Under the pieces are notes generated by a model. The model had not been told where the DNA came from and made no database searches. It was given only the letters and a program-made list of their open reading frames with translations. A stretch of DNA of 64,000 nucleotides from Clostridium amylolyticum (GTDB taxonomy: Bacteria > Bacillota > Clostridia > Clostridiales > Clostridiaceae), in NCBI RefSeq assembly GCF_900142075.1, contig NZ_FQZO01000001.1, positions 372,001-436,000 of the forward strand. The letters run 5' to 3'. The number at the start of each line of letters is the position of its first letter. Positions within the stretch are counted from its first letter, which is position 1. A program made the translations under genes and the position numbers. This document shows, one piece after another, positions 50,003 to 58,673 of this stretch.

Positions 50003-51055
50003 CACATGGTTGATGCATTGATTTCACCCATGGTGGGTGGAACCATGCTAGCTACTACTGCGGGAATTGCAACTTATTCAATTAGAAGGATTCAAAATGA
50101 TATGGATGAAAAGAAGGTTCCCTTAATGGGGGTTATGGGGGCATTTATTTTTGCTGCCCAGATGATTAACTTTTCCATACCTGGGACAGGTTCTAGTGGA
50201 CATATTGGAGGAGGATTGCTTTTGGCAATATTACTAGGGCCTTATGCGGGATTCTTAACCATGGCTTCAGTTTTACTAATACAAGCTTTATTCTTTGGAG
50301 ATGGAGGATTGCTTGCTTATGGCTGCAATGTGTTTAATCTTGGCTTTTACACTTGTTTTATAGCATATCCATTTATTTATAAACGTATTACTCGCAAGAG
50401 GCTTAATTCAAAGAGAATCTTTGCAGCATCCATGATCGCCGCTTTAGTGGGACTGCAACTGGGAGCCTTTAGTGTTGTACTTGAGACTTTATTATCTGGA
50501 AAGACTGAATTACCTTTTGGAACATTTGTATTGCTTATGCAGCCCATACATCTAGCTATAGGAGTGGGTGAGGGTCTGATAACAGCTGCAGTGGTTACTT
50601 TTGTTTGGAGAGCTAGACCAGAAATTTTAGAAAAGGCAGCTACTGGTGAAGCTCTTGGGAATATATCCATGAGAAAAGTATTAACAAGCCTTCTAATAGC
50701 AGTATTATTAGTGGGTGGAGGGCTTTCTTGGTTTGCCTCTGCAAATCCTGATGGACTAGAATGGTCCATGGAGAAAACTGCTGGTACAGCTGAATTAGAA
50801 TCCCCTGATGGAATTCATAAAACTTTATCTAAAATACAAGGTAGTATTGCGTTTTTACCAGATTATAGCTTTAGGGTAAGAGAGGAACAAAGTAAGTCAG
50901 AACAAGATGGAGAAGCTGAAGAAAAATGGCCTTCCGTTAGTGCAGAAACTAGTGTTTCAGGTATAGTGGGTGGAATCTTAACCCTGGGTTTGGCTGGGAT
51001 AACAGGATTGATTATCAGTGTAGCTAAAAAGAAAAAGAAAAAAGTTATCGCTTAA
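50000..51055 (+). CDS. nikMN: Nickel ECF transporter, NikM-NikN fusion
   Basis: This 351-residue membrane protein is the substrate-specific component of an energy-coupling-factor metal importer. Starting at ATG 50000 gives MHMVDALISP with His2; in CbiM/NikM proteins the N-terminal Met-His takes part in metal binding, so the start is functionally decided. The C-terminal part (from about 240) begins NPDGLEWSMEKT, the PDGLE domain of NikN/CbiN type. Nickel is favoured over cobalt by CooT downstream. Confidence 0.9.
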   Translation: MHMVDALISPMVGGTMLATTAGIATYSIRRIQNDMDEKKVPLMGVMGAFIFAAQMINFSIPGTGSSGHIGGGLLLAILLGPYAGFLTMASVLLIQALFFGDGGLLAYGCNVFNLGFYTCFIAYPFIYKRITRKRLNSKRIFAASMIAALVGLQLGAFSVVLETLLSGKTELPFGTFVLLMQPIHLAIGVGEGLITAAVVTFVWRARPEILEKAATGEALGNISMRKVLTSLLIAVLLVGGGLSWFASANPDGLEWSMEKTAGTAELESPDGIHKTLSKIQGSIAFLPDYSFRVREEQSKSEQDGEAEEKWPSVSAETSVSGIVGGILTLGLAGITGLIISVAKKKKKKVIA

Positions 51056-51064
51056 ATTATCCTA

Positions 51065-51098
51065 GGCAAGGAGGTGAACCTTGCCATTACTTTATTAA
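51065..51098 (+). promoter_or_regulatory. Hairpin and 5-codon leader frame before nikQ
   Basis: GGCAAGG (51065-51071) pairs with CCTTGCC (51079-51085) and holds a consensus Shine-Dalgarno (AAGGAGGTGA). That SD serves only a TTG-started 5-codon frame (51081-51098) whose stop precedes nikQ. nikQ itself has only a weak GAGG. This could couple or throttle nikQ translation. Confidence 0.45.
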
Positions 51099-51115
51099 TG
51101 AGGATTTGATTTTGT

Positions 51116-51925
51116 ATGTCCAATATAATAAATTCATTATATAATATTAGGTTCTTGGATGACCTTTCAGTAAAAGAAACTCCTATACACAGGCTGCATC
51201 CTGTAATAAAGCTTCTAACTACAGTGGTTTATCTAACTGTAGTGATATCCTTTGAAAGATATGAAATAATTGGTCTCTTACCTTTTGTTTTTTATCCTGT
51301 ACTGACTTTTGTCTTGGCAGAATTACCCTTTACTCCAGTTCTGAAAAGGATTTTGCTTGTGCAGCCTTTTATTATAGGAATTGGAATATTAAATCCATTA
51401 TTTGATAATAATACTGTAATCCTTGGTGGAATTGCTATGTCAAGGGGATGGATTACGTTTCTTTCAATTTTTATAAAATGTGGTTTAACAGTAACAGCTA
51501 GTATTCTACTCATTGCAACTACAGGAATGGATAAATTGGCCGTGGCTTTGCGTAGGCTGAAAGTACCTAAGATATTTGTTTTACAATTATTATTAACCTA
51601 CAGATATATATCTGTGCTTATTGAGGAGGTTTCTAGGATGATGACAGCCTATTCCTTGAGAGCGCCAGGACAGAAAGGAATACATAGAAGTGTTTGGGGG
51701 TCTTTTCTTGGACAATTAATGTTAAGAACCCTAGATAGAGCTGAATCTGTGTATAATTCTATGAGTTTAAGAGGTTTTACAGGCGAGTTTAATATTGGAG
51801 ATATGGAAAAATTAAAGTTCAAAGACTTTGGGTATCTAATTACTTGGAGCATGGTTTTTATTATGGCCAGGATTTACAATATACCTACGCTTATAGGTTC
51901 ATTGGTTATAGGGGTGATTAAATAG
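51116..51925 (+). CDS. nikQ: ECF transporter transmembrane T component
   Basis: This 269-residue membrane protein belongs to the CbiQ/EcfT family. The coupling-helix motifs are MTAYSLRAPG and LDRAESVYNSMSLRGF, which contact the ATPase. An in-frame TGA at 51107 fixes the ATG at 51116. It is directly followed by nikO without a gap. Confidence 0.9.
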   Translation: MSNIINSLYNIRFLDDLSVKETPIHRLHPVIKLLTTVVYLTVVISFERYEIIGLLPFVFYPVLTFVLAELPFTPVLKRILLVQPFIIGIGILNPLFDNNTVILGGIAMSRGWITFLSIFIKCGLTVTASILLIATTGMDKLAVALRRLKVPKIFVLQLLLTYRYISVLIEEVSRMMTAYSLRAPGQKGIHRSVWGSFLGQLMLRTLDRAESVYNSMSLRGFTGEFNIGDMEKLKFKDFGYLITWSMVFIMARIYNIPTLIGSLVIGVIK

Positions 51926-52684
51926 ATGGATAATCATAAACTTGAGGTAAAAAATCTAAAGTTTTCATATCCTGGGGATTATGAAGCAGTAAAGAATATA
52001 TCATTTACTATAAATGCAGGAGAATCCGTAGGGATTATTGGAGCAAATGGTGCCGGTAAGTCCACACTTCTAATGCTAATAATGGGAATAATCTTTCCAG
52101 AAGCAGGTGAAATATTGGTAGGTGATGTTAAAGTAACTAAAAAGACATTGCCAGAGATACGAAAGAGGTTAGGAATGGTACTTCAAAACCCTGATGATCA
52201 GTTGTTCATGACCACGGTTTATGATGATGTTGCCTTTGGGCCGAGAAACTACAAGTTGGATGAAAAAGAAGTAAAACACAGAGTAGAAAATTCACTGGAA
52301 TTGGTGGGCATATCTCATTTGAAAAACAGGGCTCCTTTTAAACTATCCGGGGGAGAAAAGCGTAATGCTGCCATTGCATCTGTTCTATCTATGCAACCGG
52401 ATATATTGATAATGGACGAGCCAACCTCAGCTCTAGATCCTAAATCAAGGCGAAGAGTTATTAATTTGTTAAATAGCTTTAAGCAAACTAAAATAATTAC
52501 CAGTCACGATTTGGATATGATATTTGAAACCTGTAATAGAGTTATTGTCATTAAAGAAGGTGAAGTTCCCTGGGACGGACCTTTAGAAGAAATTTTATCC
52601 AATGGGGATTTACTGGATAGCTGTGGTTTAGAAATACCTCTTTCACTACAAAATTGCCCTATTTGTGGAACTCCCAAAAGATAA
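51926..52684 (+). CDS. nikO: ECF transporter ATPase
   Basis: This 252-residue ABC ATPase has Walker A GANGAGKST, the Q-loop QNPDDQLF, signature LSGGEKRN and Walker B ILIMDEP. Its ATG abuts the nikQ stop. The C-terminus has a CxxC (NCPICGTPKR) that is unusual for these ATPases and could bind a metal. Confidence 0.92.
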   Translation: MDNHKLEVKNLKFSYPGDYEAVKNISFTINAGESVGIIGANGAGKSTLLMLIMGIIFPEAGEILVGDVKVTKKTLPEIRKRLGMVLQNPDDQLFMTTVYDDVAFGPRNYKLDEKEVKHRVENSLELVGISHLKNRAPFKLSGGEKRNAAIASVLSMQPDILIMDEPTSALDPKSRRRVINLLNSFKQTKIITSHDLDMIFETCNRVIVIKEGEVPWDGPLEEILSNGDLLDSCGLEIPLSLQNCPICGTPKR

Positions 52685-52725
52685 TTTGAATACAAAGAAA
52701 AACAAAAGGATTTTGCCTATTTTTT

Positions 52726-52753
52726 GGTATAATATATTTGGTATAATATATTT
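52726..52753 (+). repeat. Tandem duplication of a -10 region
   Basis: GGTATAATATATTT occurs twice in direct tandem (52726-52739, 52740-52753), giving two consensus TATAAT boxes upstream of the DUF3842 gene. No good -35 is found at standard spacing for either. Confidence 0.6.
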
Positions 52754-52777
52754 GTAAGTTTTGATTGGGGGATTAAA

Positions 52778-53191
52778 ATGAGAATTGCGGTTATAGACGG
52801 GCAAGGTGGAGGAATAGGTAAAGCCATAGTGGAAAAAGTTAGACAGTGTTTTGGAGGAGAAATTGAGATTATTGCACTGGGAACAAACTCTTTAGCAACC
52901 TCCTTAATGTTAAAAGCAGGTGCTAATGAAGGTGCTACAGGTGAAAATGCCATTGTTTATAATGCTTCTAAGGTTGATATGATCTTGGGTTCCATAGGGA
53001 TAATATGTGCCAATTCATTGCTGGGTGAACTAACACCCCTTATGGCAAGAGCTGTAGCGGAAAGTCCTGCAAAAAAGGTATTAATTCCATTGAATAGATG
53101 TAATATAATGATTGCTGGTGTTGAAAATAAGCCACTGCCACATTACATCGATGATGTTATTGAAATATTGAAATCTCAGAGAGGTGAATGA
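52778..53191 (+). CDS. DUF3842 protein
   Basis: This 137-residue protein has an N-terminal Rossmann-like strand-loop-helix (IAVIDGQGGGIGKAIVEKV) typical of DUF3842. Function unknown. It is encoded with CooT (one base between stop and start) and downstream of the nickel importer, suggesting a role in nickel handling. Confidence 0.78.
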   Translation: MRIAVIDGQGGGIGKAIVEKVRQCFGGEIEIIALGTNSLATSLMLKAGANEGATGENAIVYNASKVDMILGSIGIICANSLLGELTPLMARAVAESPAKKVLIPLNRCNIMIAGVENKPLPHYIDDVIEILKSQRGE

Positions 53192-53192
53192 T

Positions 53193-53384
53193 ATGTGTGA
53201 GGCTAATGTTTATTGTATTGATAAAGAAGGAAATGAGAAACTTATTTTAGAAGCCGTAGACAAGGTAATTCCTATGGAAGAGGGTTTTCTACTTGAAAAT
53301 ATATTTAGTGAGAGAAAAATTATAAAGGCAAAAATAAAGGAAATGGCTCTTGTGGAGCATCGTATTGTTCTCCAAGAAGAATAG
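53193..53384 (+). CDS. cooT: CooT-family small nickel-binding protein
   Basis: This 63-residue protein begins MCEANVYCIDKEGNEKL. In CooT the nickel site uses the N-terminal Cys2, so the ATG at 53193 is chosen over one nine bases upstream. The block ENIFSERKIIKAKIKEMALV is the family core. It may carry nickel to a nickel enzyme (CO dehydrogenase or another); the client is not in the window. Confidence 0.85.
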   Translation: MCEANVYCIDKEGNEKLILEAVDKVIPMEEGFLLENIFSERKIIKAKIKEMALVEHRIVLQEE

Positions 53385-53526
53385 ATATTTCATTATATGA
53401 CATTTAGGATTAATTGGGTATTACCCCCAAGGGATTGTATTTAAAAAGAGTATATCTTTGTATATTTTGGTGGGAAAATAGCTCTATAATGTTAAAAAAT
53501 AGTGACAATTTCTTATCAAAAAATGT

Positions 53527-53555
53527 TTGACAATAGATTAATGTCAGAATATAAT
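53527..53555 (+). promoter_or_regulatory. Promoter of the PTS/nanE2 operon
   Basis: A consensus TTGACA (53527-53532), 17 bases, TATAAT (53550-53555). Confidence 0.88.
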
Positions 53556-53563
53556 TAGGTTGT

Positions 53564-53633
53564 AGCGTGTTACTGGTTTGGCAGGCATTAGCTCATTAGA
53601 TATCGCAATGGCGATATCTAATGAGCTTTTTTT
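53564..53633 (+). promoter_or_regulatory. Ribonucleic antiterminator (RAT) overlapping a terminator
   Basis: The RAT core GTGTTACTG...GCAGGCAT (53564-53593) resembles GlcT/LicT targets. Its 3' part overlaps the left arm of a perfect terminator (AGCTCATTAGATATCGC, 53590-53606, with 53611-53627) followed by T residues. The two folds exclude each other. The BglG-family protein encoded in this operon is the expected antiterminator. Confidence 0.85.
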
Positions 53634-53654
53634 GTTACTTAGGAGGAAAATGAT

Positions 53655-54134
53655 ATGTTTAATTTTTTAAAAAGAAAGAATAATAAAACTGAGGTCTTTG
53701 CACCAGCAAATGGAACATTAAAACCATTATGTGAGGTGAAAGATGAAGTGTTTTCTAAAGGGCTAGTAGGTAAGGGGTTTGCTATTATGCCTAATGATTC
53801 CATGGTTTATTCCCCTGTAGAAGGTGAAGTTGCCATGATATTTCCAACAAAACATGCCATTGGCATAAAAACAAAAGATGGCTTAGAATTTATACTTCAT
53901 ATTGGAGTGGATACCGTTTTATTAAAAGGCGAAGGGTTTGAAGTTTTAGTAAAAGAACAGGATGTGGTAAAACCTGGTACACCACTTTTGAAGGTAGACT
54001 ATGAATACATAAAAAGTCAAGGATTAGAACAAGATGTAATTTGTGTAGTATCCAATGCTACAAACTTTGATTTAATTGCTGATAATTATAAATTAATTGA
54101 AAGTGAAAGGCGGGTTGCTTATTGTGAAATCTAG
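53655..54134 (+). CDS. PTS EIIA component, glucose family
   Basis: This 159-residue protein of the crr type has the accessory His in KHAIGIK and the phosphorylated His in ILHIGVDTV. It passes phosphate from HPr to the EIIB domain of the IICB protein encoded downstream. GGAGG precedes the ATG. It is the first gene after the RAT/terminator. Confidence 0.92.
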   Translation: MFNFLKRKNNKTEVFAPANGTLKPLCEVKDEVFSKGLVGKGFAIMPNDSMVYSPVEGEVAMIFPTKHAIGIKTKDGLEFILHIGVDTVLLKGEGFEVLVKEQDVVKPGTPLLKVDYEYIKSQGLEQDVICVVSNATNFDLIADNYKLIESERRVAYCEI

Positions 54135-54981
54135 CACTGAAAAAAAGTATGTGATAAATAGAGTATTAAATCACAATGTAGTACTTTGCTATGATTCCAT
54201 TCTAAAAAAAGAGTTTATTCTTATTGGGAAAGCTATTGGATTTCAGAAGAAAGCTGGAGATTTAGTAGACCTTAATTTAGTAACTAAAATATATGAAATT
54301 AAAGATCCTTCAAATCTATCTGTGTATGAAACATTAATGAGCAATTGTGATGAAGATATCATTAGCGTTTCAGAAGAGATCATATCAAGATTAGAAGTGC
54401 GTTTCGGGAAAAACTACAACGAAAATCTTCATGTGTCTTTATTAGATCATTTAAAATTTTCTATCTATAGATATAAGAATAATATTCCAGTACAAAACAT
54501 ATTTATGGAAGAAATAAGCTCTATGTACAGTGAAGAATATGAATTTGCCAGAGAAATGGTTCGATTTGCCAATGAAGCATTAAATATTAACTTACCAGAA
54601 GCGGAAGTAGCTTTTATATGTTTGCATGTACATTCTGCATTACATAATGATACACCTAGTAATTCTGCTTTATATGCAAATATGATAGCAAAATGTATAG
54701 TTTACATTGAGAATAAAACAAAGGTGAAGCTAGCACCTAAAAGCGTGGAAAGACAAAGGCTGATAACCCACATGAAGTTTGCATTTAAACGTGCCAAGGA
54801 ACATGTTTTCATTAATAATCCTATAGCGAAATCTATTAAAGAATCATACCCAGAAACCTATAGGGTAGCATCCTCATTGGGAAAAATGTTAAGTGAAGAG
54901 TTTGGGATAGAGCTTCCAGAGGGTGAAATAGGATATTTGGCACTACATATACAAAACATTCTTATGTCAGGTCAGCAATAA
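54124..54981 (+). CDS. BglG/GlcT-family transcription antiterminator
   Basis: This 285-residue protein has an N-terminal RNA-binding CAT domain (about 1-60; INRVLNHNVVLCYDS) and two PTS regulation domains (PRD1 about 65-170 with LLDHLKFSIYR; PRD2 about 175-280 with GEIGYLALHIQN). The GTG start overlaps the EIIA gene by 11 bases and matches the family N-terminus; starts further upstream lack support. It should bind the RAT at 53564 when the PTS substrate is present. Confidence 0.88.
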   Translation: MKSSTEKKYVINRVLNHNVVLCYDSILKKEFILIGKAIGFQKKAGDLVDLNLVTKIYEIKDPSNLSVYETLMSNCDEDIISVSEEIISRLEVRFGKNYNENLHVSLLDHLKFSIYRYKNNIPVQNIFMEEISSMYSEEYEFAREMVRFANEALNINLPEAEVAFICLHVHSALHNDTPSNSALYANMIAKCIVYIENKTKVKLAPKSVERQRLITHMKFAFKRAKEHVFINNPIAKSIKESYPETYRVASSLGKMLSEEFGIELPEGEIGYLALHIQNILMSGQQ

Positions 54982-54994
54982 AGGAGGAAGACAT

Positions 54995-55666
54995 ATGTTA
55001 AATAAAATTAAAGGAAAATTAATAGTTTCCTGTCAAGCATTAGAAGACGAACCACTGCATAGTAGCTTCATTATGGGAAGAATGGCCTTAGCTGCAAAAG
55101 AGGGAGGAGCCTGTGGTATCCGTGCACAAAGCAAAGAAGATATTGTAGAGATAAAAAGAGTAGTGGAACTTCCTATTATTGGAATTGTAAAACGTAATTA
55201 TGAGGATAGCGATATATACATTACTCCAACTAAAAAGGAAGTAGATGAATTACTAGAAACTAAATGTGAAATGATCGCTTTAGATGCCACTAATAGAAAA
55301 AGACCTAATAATGAAAAGTTAGAAGATCTAGTCTCTTATATTCATGAGCATAATATCCTTGCTATGGCGGATTGCTCTACCTACGAAGAGTGCGTTAAAG
55401 CTAAAGAACTGGGATTTGATTGTGTATCTACAACATTATGTGGATATACCCCATATTCAAAATCTATAGATGGCCCTAACTTGAAACTAATTGAAAAATT
55501 AGTACAAGATTTAAATATACCAGTTATTGCGGAAGGAAAAATTAACACACCGGAAGATTTAAAGTTAGTTTTTGATAAGGGCGCATATTCTGCAGTAGTT
55601 GGTGGAGCAATTACAAGGCCACAAAATATTACTGAAAGATTCACTTCTGTATTAAAAGAAAAATAA
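54995..55666 (+). CDS. nanE: N-acetylmannosamine-6-phosphate 2-epimerase (second copy)
   Basis: This 223-residue paralogue of the gene at 1017 keeps LIVSCQALEDEPLHSS, GIRAQ, GIVKRNY (catalytic Lys), IAEGKI and AITRPQ. It lies between the antiterminator and the PTS permease, in a different regulatory unit from the sialic acid operon. The context suggests that the PTS delivers ManNAc-6-P directly from external ManNAc. Substrate is inferred. Confidence 0.93.
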   Translation: MLNKIKGKLIVSCQALEDEPLHSSFIMGRMALAAKEGGACGIRAQSKEDIVEIKRVVELPIIGIVKRNYEDSDIYITPTKKEVDELLETKCEMIALDATNRKRPNNEKLEDLVSYIHEHNILAMADCSTYEECVKAKELGFDCVSTTLCGYTPYSKSIDGPNLKLIEKLVQDLNIPVIAEGKINTPEDLKLVFDKGAYSAVVGGAITRPQNITERFTSVLKEK

Positions 55667-55679
55667 AGGGGGAAAAGCC

Positions 55680-57191
55680 ATGTTTAAACAACTACAAAAA
55701 ATTGGTAAGGCATTTATGCTTCCAATTGCTATTTTGCCAGCAGCTGGTTTATTGCTTGGAATAGGTGGAGCATTATCCAATCCAACCACCGTTGCAACTT
55801 ATCCTGTTTTAAATGTACCATTTTTACAAGGTGTTTTCAGCATTATGAGTGCCGCTGGAAGCGTTATATTTGGGAACTTATCTTTATTATTATGTATTGG
55901 TCTATGTATTGGTCTTGCTAAAAAAGACAAAGGTACAGCTGCTTTAGCTGGTGTTGTTGGATACCTTGTTATGAATGCATCTATTCAAGCTATGTTAAAG
56001 GTATTCAATCCAGATGGAAAAGCCATTGACACAGGGGTTATCGGTGCATTAGTTATGGGATCTATAGCTGTTTATCTCCATAACAAATACAAGAATATTG
56101 AACTTCCTCAGGTACTAGGATTCTTTGGTGGTTCTAGATTCGTTCCTATCGTAACTTCTTTAAGTGCTATTTTTGTGGGAGCTGTATTCTTTATCATATG
56201 GCCTCCATTCCAAAACATGTTAATTGCTAGTGGAACTGCAATTTCAAAAGCTGGTCCTATCGGAACTTTCTTCTATGGCTTCTTAATGCGTCTTTGCGGT
56301 GCTGTAGGTCTTCATCACATGATTTATCCAATGTTCTGGTATACAGAATTAGGTGGAGTACAAGAAGTTGCTGGTAAAATGGTTTCAGGTGCACAGAACA
56401 TTTTCTTTGCACAATTAGCAGATCCAAATCATACAGGATTATTTACAGAAGGAACAAGATTCTTTGCAGGACGTTTCTCCACTATGATGTTTGGTCTTCC
56501 AGCAGCATGTCTTGCTATGTATCACTGCGTACCTAAAAATAAGAGAAAAGCCTTTGGTGGACTATTCTTAGGAGTAGCATTAACTTCCTTCATTACAGGT
56601 ATTACTGAACCTATTGAATTTATGTTCTTATTCGTTTCTCCATTATTATATGTATTCCATGCATTTTTAGATGGATTATCCTTCTTAATTGCGGATATAT
56701 TAAAGATTTCCATAGGTAATACCTTCTCTGGTGGAATTATTGACTTTACACTATTTGGAATATTACAAGGAAATGCAAAAACAAATTGGATTTTAGAAAT
56801 TCCATTTGGATTAGCTTGGGCTTGTTTATATTATTTCTCTTTCAGATTCTTTATTACAAAATTCAATATTATGACTCCAGGTAGAGGAGAAGAAGAAGTG
56901 GATGCGCAAGGAGATGCAACAGCAAGTGTAACTACTAAATCCTCTTTGAAAAACGATGCAATAGAAATAATAAAAGCATTAGGTGGAAAAGAAAACATTG
57001 AAGATGTAGATGCTTGTATTACTCGTTTACGTGTATCTGTAAAAGATGTTTCGAAAATTGATAAGGCTACACTAAAGAAAATTGGAGCTACAGATGTGTT
57101 AGAAGTAGGTGGCGGTATACAAGCTATCTATGGAGGAAAAGCCATCCTTTACAAAAACCATATCAATGATATATTAGATTTAGACGATTAA
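55680..57191 (+). CDS. PTS EIICB component, glucose/amino-sugar family
   Basis: This 503-residue membrane protein has an EIIC domain (about 1-400, about ten helices, with GLHHMIYPMFWYTELGG and the GITEPIEFMF motif). The EIIB domain (about 425-500) has its phosphorylated cysteine in DACITRLRV. It receives phosphate from the EIIA two genes upstream. The glucose superfamily includes GlcNAc, glucose and MurNAc permeases. The nanE neighbour favours ManNAc or a related amino sugar. Confidence 0.92.
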   Translation: MFKQLQKIGKAFMLPIAILPAAGLLLGIGGALSNPTTVATYPVLNVPFLQGVFSIMSAAGSVIFGNLSLLLCIGLCIGLAKKDKGTAALAGVVGYLVMNASIQAMLKVFNPDGKAIDTGVIGALVMGSIAVYLHNKYKNIELPQVLGFFGGSRFVPIVTSLSAIFVGAVFFIIWPPFQNMLIASGTAISKAGPIGTFFYGFLMRLCGAVGLHHMIYPMFWYTELGGVQEVAGKMVSGAQNIFFAQLADPNHTGLFTEGTRFFAGRFSTMMFGLPAACLAMYHCVPKNKRKAFGGLFLGVALTSFITGITEPIEFMFLFVSPLLYVFHAFLDGLSFLIADILKISIGNTFSGGIIDFTLFGILQGNAKTNWILEIPFGLAWACLYYFSFRFFITKFNIMTPGRGEEEVDAQGDATASVTTKSSLKNDAIEIIKALGGKENIEDVDACITRLRVSVKDVSKIDKATLKKIGATDVLEVGGGIQAIYGGKAILYKNHINDILDLDD

Positions 57192-57277
57192 TAAAATAAA
57201 TTTCCGGTGTGTAATTTAAATAATTACTTCTTAGATTAAAAAAAGAATATTTTAAGTTATTAATATTAGAAAACTAT

Positions 57278-57319
57278 AAAACAGTCAATGCTTTTTTATA
57301 AAAAGTGTTGGCTGTTTTT
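57278..57319 (+). terminator. Terminator of the PTS operon
   Basis: AAAACAGTCAATGCTTTTTT (57278-57297) pairs with 57300-57319, with a T run in the right arm. Confidence 0.8.
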
Positions 57320-57435
57320 ATTAAATTTGCTATATGCGAATTAATAGTGTAATAAAAAATGCTATAATAAATGTATGAAAAAAGTAATTCACTTAAAGGA
57401 AATAATTTAAAAGACAGCATGAGAGGTTGGTACTA

Positions 57436-58662
57436 ATGAATTCAAGTAATATAAAAATATATTTTAAAAACACCTTTGCTTCCCTTACTCATAGGGATTT
57501 CCGTATATTTTGGTGGACTCAATGTATTTCTCTTATGGGAACTTTTATGCAAAGAGCTGCTCAGGTATGGCTTATTTATACTATAACAAAGTCACCTTTT
57601 AAAGTGGGGATTCTTGGTGTATGTCAATTTGCCCCTTTCCTATTTTTATCCTTATTTGCTGGAGTTATTGTGGACAGGTTTCCTAAAAGAAAAATTATAC
57701 TTGTTACTCAGATTATATTCATGGTTCAAGCTATAGTTTTATCAATCTTAGTTTTTTATGGCACAGCAAAATATTGGCAAATACTTGCACTTTCTGCATT
57801 GTTTGGGGTAGCACAAACTTTTGACATGCCTGCGAGACAATCCTATTTTATAGAACTAGTAGGAAAAGAGCACATAATGAATGCTATATCTCTTAATTCT
57901 ACCATAGTTAACCTTGCAAAAATTATAGGGCCAGCTATAGCTGGAGTGGCTATGGTAAAACTTGGACCTGGATTTTGTTTCCTAGTAAATGGAATATCAT
58001 ATATTGTAGTAATTATAGGACTATCATTTATCAATACACCGGATAAGGTAATTATAAAGAATTCAAAAAATATAGTATATGAGATAAAACATGGACTTAA
58101 GTACGTTGCAAATATTGAAAATTTAAAAACTACTTTAATAATAATGGGAATTGTTTGTACTTTTGCAATGAATGTAGATGTTATAATAACAGTGTTCGTA
58201 CCAGAAGTACTTCATAAAGGAGCACAAGAATATAGTTTTATGCTATCGGCAATGGGACTGGGATCTTTTATAGGAGCTGTGTTTATGGCTGGTAGAAGCA
58301 AAAGAGGAACTAAAAAATATGTGCTTTTTGTGAATGCCATATTGGTATCACTGTTACAAATATTTGCATACTTTTTTGATAATTATTATATAGTACTTAT
58401 ATTAGTATTAGGTATGGGATTTTTAAATTTAACTTTCTTAAATATGGCAAATTCACTGTTACAATTAAATTCTTCCGATGAATATAGAGGAAGAGTAATG
58501 AGCCTATATTCTCTTTTAAATGCAGGTAGTACCCCTATTGGAAATTTTTATGCAGGCACTGTAATGGAAAAAATGGGAGCAGCAGCAGGGTTTCTTATGT
58601 GTGGAGGAATAACTTTAGTATTGAGTCTTGCCTCTAAATATAGGATGAGATCGAAAAAGTAG
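57436..58662 (+). CDS. MFS transporter, EntS/MFS_3-type exporter
   Basis: This 408-residue protein has about twelve membrane helices. The N-terminal half starts with DFRIFWWTQCISLMGTFMQ and contains RFPKRKIIL, a loop motif of MFS exporters of the enterobactin-exporter/macrolide group. ATG after GAGAGG; an upstream start nine bases earlier is less likely. The MerR-type regulator follows after 11 bases, so a drug or metabolite efflux role controlled by it is likely. Confidence 0.85.
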   Translation: MNSSNIKIYFKNTFASLTHRDFRIFWWTQCISLMGTFMQRAAQVWLIYTITKSPFKVGILGVCQFAPFLFLSLFAGVIVDRFPKRKIILVTQIIFMVQAIVLSILVFYGTAKYWQILALSALFGVAQTFDMPARQSYFIELVGKEHIMNAISLNSTIVNLAKIIGPAIAGVAMVKLGPGFCFLVNGISYIVVIIGLSFINTPDKVIIKNSKNIVYEIKHGLKYVANIENLKTTLIIMGIVCTFAMNVDVIITVFVPEVLHKGAQEYSFMLSAMGLGSFIGAVFMAGRSKRGTKKYVLFVNAILVSLLQIFAYFFDNYYIVLILVLGMGFLNLTFLNMANSLLQLNSSDEYRGRVMSLYSLLNAGSTPIGNFYAGTVMEKMGAAAGFLMCGGITLVLSLASKYRMRSKK

Positions 58663-58673
58663 GAAGAAGTAAA

